Source: Hysterangium stoloniferum (lineage: Eukaryota; Basidiomycota; Agaricomycetes; Hysterangiales; Hysterangiaceae). From it: DNA of 64,000 nucleotides. The position numbers and the translations under genes were made by a program. Under the pieces are notes generated by a model, which saw nothing but the letters and a program-made list of their open reading frames with translations, was not told where the DNA came from and did not search any database. Every line of letters starts with the position of its first letter. Position 1 is the first letter of the stretch. Shown here piece after piece: positions 54,340 through 64,000 of this stretch. The DNA lies in the NCBI GenBank assembly GCA_015178975.1, contig WHVD01000002.1:1922001-1986000 (forward strand). Reading direction: 5' to 3'.

Positions 54340-56940
54340 CAAGTTTTAAGCCAGAGCATATCTGGATGTTCTGGGCCAAGGCATTACTTATGTACATCAC
54401 TCCAGGACCTGCACTTACACCTCTGTAGCCTCAGTGTATTTTCCCAAAATCCACAATGTGCATGCTAACTTTGCCATGGCATGCAATGTATCTCAATGAT
54501 CTGGCCCAAGGAACTCCCTGCAAGTCTCCAGGACATGCACTTCAAGCCCTTGAGCTTCAGTATACAATGTCCCTGCCAGGTTTTCCATAATCCACAATGT
54601 GCATGCCAAATTTGTCATGGCATTGAGTGTATTGGATGCTCTGGGCCAAGGAATTGCTTGTGTGCCTCCAAGACCTGCATTTGCAGCCCTTGAGCTTCAG
54701 TGTATTTTCCCAGATTCTGCAATGTGTCTGCCAGGTTTCCCATGACACATAATGTATGTGATGTTCTGGGCCAAGGCATTGCTTATATCCCTCCAGGACC
54801 TGCACTTGCAGCTCCTGAGCCTCAGTGTATTTTCCCAAACTCCCCAATGTGTATGCTAAATTTGCCATGGCATGTAATGTACATTGATGATCTGGCCCAA
54901 GGAATTCCCTGCAGGTCTCCAGGGACTGCACCTCAAGCCCTTGAGCTCCAGTATATTTTCCCAGATTCCTCAATGTGCCTGCCAGGTTTCCCATAATCCA
55001 CAATGTATCTGGATGTTCTGGCCCAAGGCATTTCTTGCATCCCTCCAGGACCTGCATCTCCAGCTCTTGAGCTTCAGCATGTTTTCCCAAATTCTGCAAT
55101 GCGCATGCCAAATTTGCCATGGCATTGAGTGTATTTGGATGCTCTGGGCCAAGGAATTGCTTGTGTGCCTCCAGGCCTGCACTTCCTGCCCTTGAGCTTC
55201 AGTGTATTTCCCAGATTCCACAATGTGTCTGCCAGGTTTCCTGTGATGCATAATGTATCTGGATGTTCTGGGCCAAGACATTGCTTACTCCCTCCAGGAC
55301 CTGCACTTGCAGCTCTTGAGCCTCAGTGTATTTTCCCAATCTCCACAATGTGCATGCTAAATTTGCCATGGCATGTAATGTATCTCGATGATCTGGCCCA
55401 AGGGATTCCCTGCAGGTCTCCAGGGCCTGCACTTCAAGCCCTTGAGCTACAGTATATTTTTCCAGATTCTGCAATGTGCCTGCCAGGTTTCCCATAATCC
55501 ACAATGTATCTGGATGTTCTGGTCCAAGGCATTTCTTGCATCCCTCCAGGACCTGCATCTCCAGCTCTTGAGCTTCAGCATATTTTCCCAAATTCTGCAA
55601 TGCGCATGCCAAATTTGCCATGGCATTGAGTGTATTTGGATGCTCTGGGCCAAGGAATTGCTTGTGTGCCTCCAGGACCTGCACTTCCAGCCCTTGAGCT
55701 TCAGTGTATTTTCCCAGATTCCACAATGTGTCTGCCAGGTTTCCCATATGCATAATGTATCTGGATGTTCTGGGCCAAGGCATTGCCTATGTCCCTCCAG
55801 GACCTGCACTTGCAGCTCTTGAGCCTCAGTGTATTTTCCCAATCTCCACAATGTGCATGCTAAATTTGCCATGGCATGCAATGTATCTCAATGATCTGGT
55901 CCAAGGAATTCCCTGCAGGTCTCCAGGGCCTGCACTTCAAGCCCTTGAGCTTCAGTATATTTTCCCAGATTCCGCAATGTGCCTGCCAAGTTTCCCATAA
56001 TCCACAATGTATCTGGATGTTCTGGTCCAAGGCATTTCTTCCATTCCTGCAGAACCAGTATCTATAGCTTCTGAGCTTCAGTGTATTTTGCCAAGTTTCC
56101 TAATGTCCATGCCACATTTGCCATGGCATTGAGTGTATTTGGATGCTCTGGGCCAAGGAATTGCTTGTGTCCCTCCAGGACCTGCACTTCCAGCCCTTGA
56201 GCTTCACTATATTTTCCCCACTTTCTCCAAATGTGTGCCATCTCTGCCATCATCAATATTGAATGTTGATGCTCTGGACCCAAGATCCATCTTCTGATGG
56301 CCCATACCTGTTGACAAAGTCTGCTACCATGTTCCCAGTAACAATTCTTAATAAGCTCTGTTATATGAGCACAGTGCTCATCATCAAAGTAGCATAATTC
56401 AGCCTCCACACTATAATTATAATATGCCATCAAGTGGGGTAATATCATTCTATTAAAGTGTGGCAAATGCCCAACCAAATCTTCATGCACATTGATTGAA
56501 TTTACAATCAAAGCTCGTGCTGCAGCCAAATATATTCCCTGGTTCTCATTCACAACTTTGTCCTTGCCCATATCTGCACTACAGGATGAATAGACCATGA
56601 GAGCCTGGATGGAATATGTGATATCAGTGAATAATCACATAGTAGTTGCATTGCTGTTCTGAACCTTGTGGGGATCCATTCACAATTTTTGTCACATGTA
56701 AGGAACTGAATTGGAAGATCTTGCCTTGTATTTCTTAACCGGGAATCTTGGATGTACCACTCTGGTGCCTTCACAGCCCTCTTGAATATTTCCTCCATAA
56801 TATCTTGATGATGAAAAAAGCCCAGCATTTGATTCATCAGAAACCGAGACCGATACTGACACTGAATCCTTCAGGCTACAACCATACGTGTCACACCACA
56901 ACCTACCATCATCACAACAATCTAAGAAAATAAAATGCCA
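54340..56940 (-). pseudogene. NB-ARC/TPR (NLR-like STAND) receptor pseudogene, 5'-truncated
   Basis: The upstream part (56837-56550) reads MLGFFHHQDIMEEIFKRAVK and SWSIHPVVQIWART. This is the winged-helix end of fungal NB-ARC proteins (LLxFFHHxxIxEEIFxxA...FSIHPLVHxWxR). It is followed by a linker (HLPHFNRMILPHLMAYYNYS, YGxHGSRLCQQ-like) and about sixteen TPR units of 42 residues with the kinesin-light-chain-type consensus LGPEHPDTLxxMxNLAxTLxxLGKYxEAQxLExQVLE, spaced 126 bp from about 56275 to 54370. Indels shift the frame near 55750, 55290 and 55100 and again further left. The N-terminal effector and the P-loop are missing: element E begins at 56936. Such proteins act as fungal innate-immunity or incompatibility receptors; this copy is dead. 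Confidence 0.75.
54365..56230. repeat. TPR-coding tandem array with four-unit higher-order period
   Basis: The minus-strand sequence of TGGGCCAAGG/TGGCCCAAGG (Leu-Gly-Pro) recurs every 126 bp. The unit types NAMANLA, WIMGNLAGTL, HAMANLACTL and MGNLADTL follow in fixed order, so a block of about 504 bp repeats nearly identically about four times. Confidence 0.85.
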
Positions 56941-59900
56941 CAAGTAGACGACTCACAACCTATAGCTGAAGTTAGGATCAGCAAGCTGAAGGAATGCCCC
57001 ATGTTAACTGCTGGTTGATACATGCCACTTGTTCACCAAGGCTGGTCTGTTGCCTGCCGGCAATACATGAAATTTGGTGAAAGAAAGTCTGAAGAGGTTG
57101 TTAGTTATGTAGCTGACACAATAATGGAGCTGTGACTTATGGGCTGGTACCAGGGAGATCAAAAATGTATTGATGGTCTCACTCTAGATCAGTATCTAGA
57201 AGAACTGGCTTCTATCACGCTCAAAACGAACTGGGCTCACCTTATCAGGGAGAAAATCCTCACAACCCCTCAAGGCAACCAAAGATTCATATATTGGAAA
57301 ATTGAGATTGAGAACCTTAACGCAATCTTAACCACCTTGGCCAAATCCTTCGCACTATCAACAGCCACCTTAAAAACACAACTCAAAGCAAAGTGCTCAA
57401 GTGCAACCTCTTCATCGAGCTGATCATCTCTACAGAACTTGCTGCATGGACCCATGAGGTAAAAGAACATGATGAATGCATTCATGAACAACAAGAGATT
57501 GTCCAAGAACAGATTCTAGCAAATAACGCAGCCCGTTCCCTGTGCCGCAATGAAAGAAAGGATTTAGCCTCCAGATTATCAGATCCTCCTTTGAACTCCA
57601 TGCCCACCACCAAAATTTCCAGCATAAAACCCCCCAGGCTAACAGATGATGAACGAAAGCTCCTGTAAGATCATGGCAGATGCACTCGCTGCTGCAATGA
57701 AAACCACCAACTCATGGCCTGATGCTGCCACATACAAACCACTCACAATATCAATGGCCCAAGCTGCTGCCCCTCAGACCACTGCCGGTCTTGCCCTGGT
57801 AAAAATTGAGGAATGCATGGATGGAGATACGGATATGTATGTCATTTCCTCCCCCAAATCACAAACTCCTTTCACAGTGCCTCATCTCTATACACCCGTA
57901 GAGCTTACAGGACCCCTCATTTCCGACTTCCCTCTTCCGATAAAAGCATTACTTGACATAGGCTGCCCTTCCACAGTGATTAGTGATGCCCTGGTTTTGC
58001 AACTAGGCCTACATCGATTTCCCCTCCCAGCTGCAGAGGACAACCTTTCGTCACTAACAGAAACACCTTTGAGTTGCAAGGAATTTGTGAAATTAAAAAT
58101 CGGATCAGGAAAGGGAACATGGCAATCAGGGGCTTTTAAGGCAAAAGTGAATCTTGGTTTACCTGTACCACTTATCTTGGGAATGCCATTTCTTTCATCA
58201 CACCATATTGTGATTGATACCACCAAGCATACCATGTGCGATAAGAGGGTCAATTATGACCTCATCAATCCAAGAAGGCTGAAACAAGGCATGACCAGAA
58301 TTACACCTAAATCAATGGCCACACAATGACCCTCACCAACACCACCAAGCCGAGCAGTATCCAAACCACCACTGGCAGGATACTTATGACCAATCCTAAT
58401 CATGGCAGCAGTAGGTGAACACATTGAGGCCTTCACATTTGAAGAAAAATTAGCCAAAAAGGATCTTGAGTTTAAAAAGACCTTTGCTGACTGTTTTCCA
58501 CTGTGCTTGCCAGACACAGCTGCCCTGCCTACACACATATACCACCATATCTGTCTCAAAGATCCCTCAAAGGTTACAGTTGGATGGGGATACTCTGCTG
58601 CAAAGAAATTCCACGACTCCTGGAAAATTCTCCTTGAGGAGCATTTGGCAGCTGGACACATAAGACCATCTTCCTCAGAATATGTGTCACCTGCCTTCTG
58701 TGTCCCTAAATATCGAAATGGGGCACCTGTTTTTAATATCCCACCACGATGGGTAAATGATTTCTGTGAACTAAATAAAAATACCATATGTGATAATTAT
58801 CCCCTACCCCATGTTGGTGACATCCTTTCTGACTGCAGACGAGGTGTCATATTTGGGAAAATCGATATGACCAACTCCTTTTTTCAGACCAGAGTACATC
58901 CTGAGGACATACATTTGACAGCTGTGTGCACACCTTGGGGCCTTTATGAGTGGACCGTCATGCCAATTGGGGGTTGCAATGGGTCATCTACACACCAATG
59001 ACGGATGACAGATGCATTACGACACCTCCCGGGCAAGATATGCCACATTTACCTTGATGATATTATCATTTGGTCGAAAACCCTGGAGGAACATGAAAAG
59101 AATGTGGCTACCATCCTGCAGGCACTCCACATTGCCCAGCTATATTGTAATCCTGACAAATCCATGCTATTTGCCACAGACATTTCATTCCTTGGACATC
59201 ACATCTCTGCCACAGGCATTCGTCCAGATGCCTGCAAAACCGAGCACATCATCAATTGGCCTCAGCCAACAACAGTAACTAACATCAGGGGTTTTTGGGA
59301 CTCACCCGATATGTTTCGGCATTCCTCCCTGCCCTTGCAGAACACACCAGTGTACTCACCCCCTGACTATGAAGGATTGTGATCGACACTTCTCCACCTG
59401 GACCACTGAACATCAACATGCCTTCGATGCCATTAAACATTTGGTCATGGGTGCAGATTGTCTCACAGTCATCGACTATCATGATACCACCAGTCAAATG
59501 TTCCTGACCACAGATGCCAGTGACAGACATACTGGGGCAGTCCTCAGTTTCGGGAAGGACTGGATGACAGCCCAGCCAGTCGCCTATGATTCTTATCAAC
59601 TTAACCCTGCTGAGCAGAACTACCCTGTCCATGAAAAGGAACTGTTAGCCATCATCAAGGCACTCAAAAAGTGGTGCACCAGCCTATTAGGATGCCATTT
59701 CAATGTCTACACTGATCACCAGACACTAGAATATTTTCAATCAGAAAGACATGTCCCACCACCAAATGCACTGGTCCATGTAACTTGCAGACTTTGATTT
59801 TAATATCATCTGTATTCATGGTGAAGATAATACAGTTGCTGATGCATTATCTAGGATGCCGGATTGCAACCCTGATGCCAGACACGCTGCCTGTGCCTTG

Positions 59901-62024
59901 GCATATACCCGTTCACCACCCAACCAACTTGCAGGTGGGATCCTAAGGATCACAGTGGACCCATCACTCCTAGATCAGATCTGCCAAGGCTACCTGGATG
60001 ATGACTTTTGTAAGCAACTTGAAGACGGCATTGCAGCAGGAAGTATTGATGGGGCTAGGAAGGAGTCAGGGCTCCTGTATGTTGGGCACCACCTTGTGAT
60101 CCCACGAGATATCACCATTTGATAGATGCTTTACCACCTATCACATGACACTCTTGGCCATTTTGGCTTTGACAAGAGTTATGAATCTCTGTGCCATGCC
60201 TATTACTGGCAAAACATGAGGCGAGACCTGCAGGTGGCATATATACCTTCTTGCACAGAATGTCAACGAAATAAAGACCCCACTAGCCAGCCCTGTGGTC
60301 CCCTGCACCCCCTCCCTATTCCTGATGGCTATTTTGACACCATCCCCATCGATTTAATTGGCCCACTTCCTGAAGAAAACAGCAAAGATACAGTCATGAC
60401 CATGACTGATACACTGGGTGCCAATATTCGGTTGGCTGCAAAACATTCTTCATACACTGCTGCACAGGTTGCAGTGGTGCTGTTTGATGAGTGGTACTGT
60501 GAAAATGGATTAATGCTCAACCTAGTCTCAGATCAGGGACCCCCTTTTTACATCAGAACTCTGGAGCACCTTGCACAAGCTCTCAGGGGTAAAGCTGAAG
60601 ATGTCCACCACCTACCACCCACAAAGTGATGGCACCAGTGAGCACACAAATAAAACCTTAAACCAGGCTATCCGCTACCATGTTGATAAACCAGAAAGGA
60701 TGGTCAGCACAGCTGCCACACATGCGGTTCGCTGTCATGAACACTGTGAATACATCCACAGTTTTCTCCCCCTTCCAGTTAAAGACAGGTCACTCCCCCC
60801 AGGTCATTCCCCCCCTGCTCCCCTTACCTGCTGATGCCACCCCTGCTGAAGCTGCTGCAAATGATATCCTGCGTTGCCTGGAATTCGACGTTCAGGAGGC
60901 ACAGGACAACCTCACTGCTGCCAAGGTCCAACAGGCCTATCATGCTAATGAGAGCCGGGCAGCAGAAATCCCATACAAAGTAGGCGACTTAGTGATGTTG
61001 TCCACTACTCACCACCACCATTACTACAGAAGGGCAAACAGCATGTGAGAGGTATGGTGAAATATACTCAGGAAATATAGTCTGGATGAGCTCATACTAT
61101 ATTTCCATTATTATTTCCACTTTCTCTCTATTTTATTATACACATATAATTAGTTCGACAACCTATGTATTCAGTACATCAACTCTTGTGGGCACATACA
61201 CACCAGACTTATGTATTCTAGTGCCTGTAGTTAGAACTCAGACACTTTTTACCCTGCAACCATGACTTACCCAGACACCAGTTAGTGTCCTGTAAGTTGT
61301 GATTGGGGTATCATCTCAACCATCACAGATGGGCTTTAACTATCTGTGCTATCAGAGTTTCGAACTATACTAGTTGAAACTCAACCTTTATCTCAATCCA
61401 TGCAGACTACATCTGCGCTACTCTGTTATTTGACTCTCTCGTTATTCTCTTCTACGCTTGAGCAGTCATTCAGAATTGTACTTTACAGTCGATTCTCCTT
61501 ATTCATTTTAGCTCTCTATTCTACTTTAGATAGCTATTTCACTCGACCATATTGAACTAAATAGTCAATATGTGTTCCGTCTGTATTAGACTTAGATAGT
61601 CAATACATCTTTGTGTCATACCTAAACTGTCGATATTCTTCATATATAGAATGGTTAGAACTTCCACCACTCTTCACACAGCATGCCGCAAAATTTATGC
61701 CCCACTTTGATGGGCCTTATGAGGTTACTCACGCCTTCCCCAAAAAATCTGTTTATACACTGCGACTACCTAACAGCCCCACATCCTACCTGGATTTCCA
61801 CTCGAGTCTCCTCAAGCTATTTATCCCCAATGACCCTACCCTTTTCCCCAACCGGGAGCTCATCCACCCAGGCATTGTGGTCACAGAGGATGGCTCTGAG
61901 GAGACACTCATTGACAAAATTGTGGATGCACGGCACCATGGCCACGGCACCCAATACTTAGTATGTTGGGTGGGTTACAGAAAAGACCATGACAAATGGT
62001 TACCCCACAGGGCTCTCGAAGATA
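56936..62024 (+). mobile_element. Gypsy element E, chromodomain type, broken
   Basis: A gag-like N-terminal region (MPQVDDSQPI from 56936) is followed by protease (FPLPIKALLDIGCPSTVISD at about 57950), RT (58650-59280, with HIYLDDIIIWSK), RNase H (59400-59800, TTDASDRHTGAVLSFGKD), integrase (zinc region HDTLGHFGFDKSYESL near 60150 and core to about 60830) and a chromodomain (YLVCWVGYRKDHDKWLPHRA at about 61960). No 5' LTR is seen at its start. It is interrupted by a solo LTR (61044-61678) and by a Tc1 element (62025). It is broken in about six to eight places and belongs to a different Gypsy lineage from A and B. Confidence 0.8.
61044..61678 (+). mobile_element. Solo LTR of family D inside element E
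   Basis: It runs from TGTGAGAGGTATGG to CTCTTCACA and is flanked by CAGCA on both sides (61039-61043 and 61679-61683). It matches the LTR of element D at 41541-42171. Confidence 0.88.
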
Positions 62025-63160
62025 CAGTGACTCACAAAACCTTTCCAATGTTTGGAGTTTGCATATTGGCAGACTGCTACCAGGGGAGGGAAAATAGCAA
62101 AAAATTTCAAAAATTCACACTGGATAGCTAAACATGTATAGAATCATAGTCTAGAGTATTATTACATAATATGCATTTTTGGGTATGCTACAAATAGTTT
62201 AGTCAGGCCTGCTCATTGGAAAGGTTTTGTGACTGATGATTTTGATACAATATATACTATATAAACTGGCCAAATCACATGTCTTTGTTGATTCTATTCA
62301 ATATGGTCACATGACTTGTTGATGTATGGTCAATTTTGATATTACTGTCTCTTCACATTGCCAGCAATCCATCATGCACTCCCTCTCTCCTGCTCAACAA
62401 CAATATATTATCTCTCTACTTGAAGCTGGCCATTCCACTCCATCCATTGCCTCAATCACTGGTTTTGCATTGGTACTATCTCCAGACTTTGCTCTAAGCA
62501 CCTTCCTACCCTTCCCAAATCAACTGGAGGTCGTCCCAAGAAGCTCTCTGCTACCAACATCCATCATGCAGTCCATCTAATCACATCTGGAAAGGCTGAA
62601 ACTGCAGTGGACATAGCCCAGAAACTTCAGACCATCACCAACAACCCTATTTCAGCTGAGACAGTTTGGAGGAGCTTGAAGAAAGCAGGGATGAAAGCAG
62701 TTGTGAAGAAGAAGAAGCCACTTTTGTGCAAGAGACATATGAAGGAGAGGCTTGACTTTGCTTTGGCCCACCAGCACTGGACTTTAGATAACTGGAGGAG
62801 GGGTTGTGTGGTCTGATGAGACTAAAATAAATCACCTTGGCTCAGATGGGAGGAAATGGGCATGGAAAAAGACTGGGGAAGGCCTGAATGAGAGGCTTGT
62901 TCAAGGGACAGTGAAGTTTGGTGGAGGATCAGTCATGGTTTGGGGGTGCTTCATGTGGGAGGGTGTGGGATATGCCACCAGGATTGAGGGTAGAATGGAT
63001 GGGGAACTTTACAGGAGCATCTTGGATGAAGACCTCCAAAACAGCATCAGGTATTACCAGTTGGACCTTGCTAAAATCATCTTTCAGCAGGATAATGATC
63101 CAAAACATACCTGCAAAAAGGCAAAGGAATGGTTTGAAAATAATGGAATGACTGTGATGC
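62025..63160 (+). mobile_element. Tc1/mariner copy inserted in the chromodomain end of element E
   Basis: TA at 62023-62024 precedes the TIR 62025-62235, which starts CAGTGACTCACAAAACCTTT and ends AAAGGTTTTGTGACTG. The transposase starts at about 62373 (MHSLSPAQQQYIISLLEAGH). It shifts frame in the DNA-binding part near 62480 and again near 62800, and reads VWSDETKINHLGSDGRKWAW, GGGSVMVWGCFMWEGVGY and IIFQQDNDPKHTCKKAKEWF. It ends abruptly near 63155 before the DLNPIE box, so the 3' end and right TIR are lost. Confidence 0.85.
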
Positions 63161-63186
63161 AGAAAGAGGGAGGGACGAGCAAGTAG

Positions 63187-64000
63187 GTTTAATGGTTTTG
63201 GAGGTGGGGCTTGCCTGGTCATCCTCTACAAGAAAGATGTTGGCATTAGGGGGAAAGTTGTGGGTAATGGTATTGTGCCGATTGACAGTATATCCCCTTT
63301 CCATCTTGAGTTAATGACCAATTCTCCGTGATTACATCCAGAGGAAATAAAATTGTGATGAACACTTTGGATGACTTCAAACCTATATAAACTCGTGAAA
63401 AAAACCAAGCCATTGCCTCTCTTAAGTTTTTAGATTTCGATAAATTCATGTATCTCATCTGGGCACAAACCAAAATCCCCTCTGTGCCAAGTGCCGTCAG
63501 TAGTTTCACTTATGTGTGCCACAGGAAAGTGTTGTCCCATCACTATTACTGAAAATAATTGACAGGTGCTGACAGGATATGACATGGGCATATCCCTACA
63601 AAGAGGAGCAACTGGGGATGAATTTGTAGTATGTAGGAGGACATGAAACTTCCCTGGTGTCGAGCGGTATTGGGAAAAGCAAGTCTGGAGTTGTGTACAA
63701 ACTAGAGAATGTCGTCTTTTGAGGAATGTATTGTAATACTTCAAGTTTCTATGTAAATAAAAAAATAGAATAGAAAAACAAACCACGATGCAGTATAACC
63801 TTCAGCTACATATCTCTTGTAAGCAGGGGATCTGAAAGCCTGGTGTCAATAGGGCTCACAGGTGGGTCACACAAGTTGACAAGACCATGGTGTATTGTCT
63901 AGAACTGAGACAGGATACAGGATGTTGCAGTATATGGTAAGTAAAGAAGGAAAACTCCTGGGCTATATACTAGATGCTGTGATCACATGCAAACAGAACA
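63187..64000 (-). other. Unidentified sequence with coding-like minus-strand frames
   Basis: Minus-strand frames at 63430-63786 (SVIVMGQHFPVAHISETTDG then WHRGDFGLCPDEIHEFIEI) and 63226-63510 look compositionally like protein and may be parts of one decayed gene, with frames changing near 63430. I recognise no family. The right end of the window shows nothing further. Confidence 0.3.

Overview
The window looks like chromosomal DNA of a filamentous basidiomycete, most likely an agaricomycete. The grounds are two multi-exon genes whose introns are mostly 50-80 nt with GT(A/G)NGT donors, CTRAY-like branch sites and YAG acceptors, a fungal-type Zn(II)2Cys6 regulator, a secreted fungal PLC-like phosphodiesterase, a fungal NB-ARC/TPR receptor remnant, and dense chromodomain Ty3/Gypsy and Tc1/mariner elements. 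The species cannot be fixed from this sequence alone.

Layout. Positions 1-12.4 kb are the gene compartment. It holds a large Ser/Gln/Gly-rich hypothetical gene (161-3367, minus), a region with weak coding remnants (3.8-4.6 kb), a 698-bp near-perfect palindrome (4801-5498), a nine-exon PLC-like phosphodiesterase (6824-8348, plus) and an eight-exon Zn2Cys6 transcription factor (9838-11560, minus). From about 12.4 kb to the right edge the DNA is almost entirely transposable elements stacked in one another. In order these are a decayed Tc1 copy carrying a small solo LTR; Gypsy element A (14611-23664), fairly young and carrying an antisense gene; the truncated reverse-oriented Gypsy element B (23665-30672) with a solo LTR inside gag; PIF/Harbinger-like and Tc1 remnants (31.4-34.7 kb); a solo LTR split by Gypsy element D (34966-42406); AT-rich decayed Gypsy and LTR pieces (42.4-49.1 kb); a Tc1 copy plus a MITE split by an LTR (49.3-51.6 kb); one apparently intact Tc1 element (51777-53380); a 3' Gypsy piece; a frameshifted TPR receptor pseudogene (about 54340-56940, minus); Gypsy element E (56936-62024), itself hit by a solo LTR and a Tc1; and an unidentified tail.

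The two best host genes are independent single genes, not an operon. The phosphodiesterase has a signal peptide and both histidine motifs expected of the PI-PLC-like fold. The transcription factor has a complete zinc cluster assembled across three exons. Only the Tc1 element at 51777-53380 looks capable of encoding a full-length transposase. The retroelements are treated as fossils: A is nearly whole with a few breaks, while B, D and E are clearly broken.

The observations most worth following are the antisense Zn2Cys6-like, coiled-coil gene inside element A; a short sequence block conserved in nine LTRs of otherwise divergent families; the long palindrome; a five-nucleotide microexon in the phosphodiesterase gene; a chromodomain lying next to a Harbinger-like transposase remnant; and a four-unit higher-order repeat in the TPR array.
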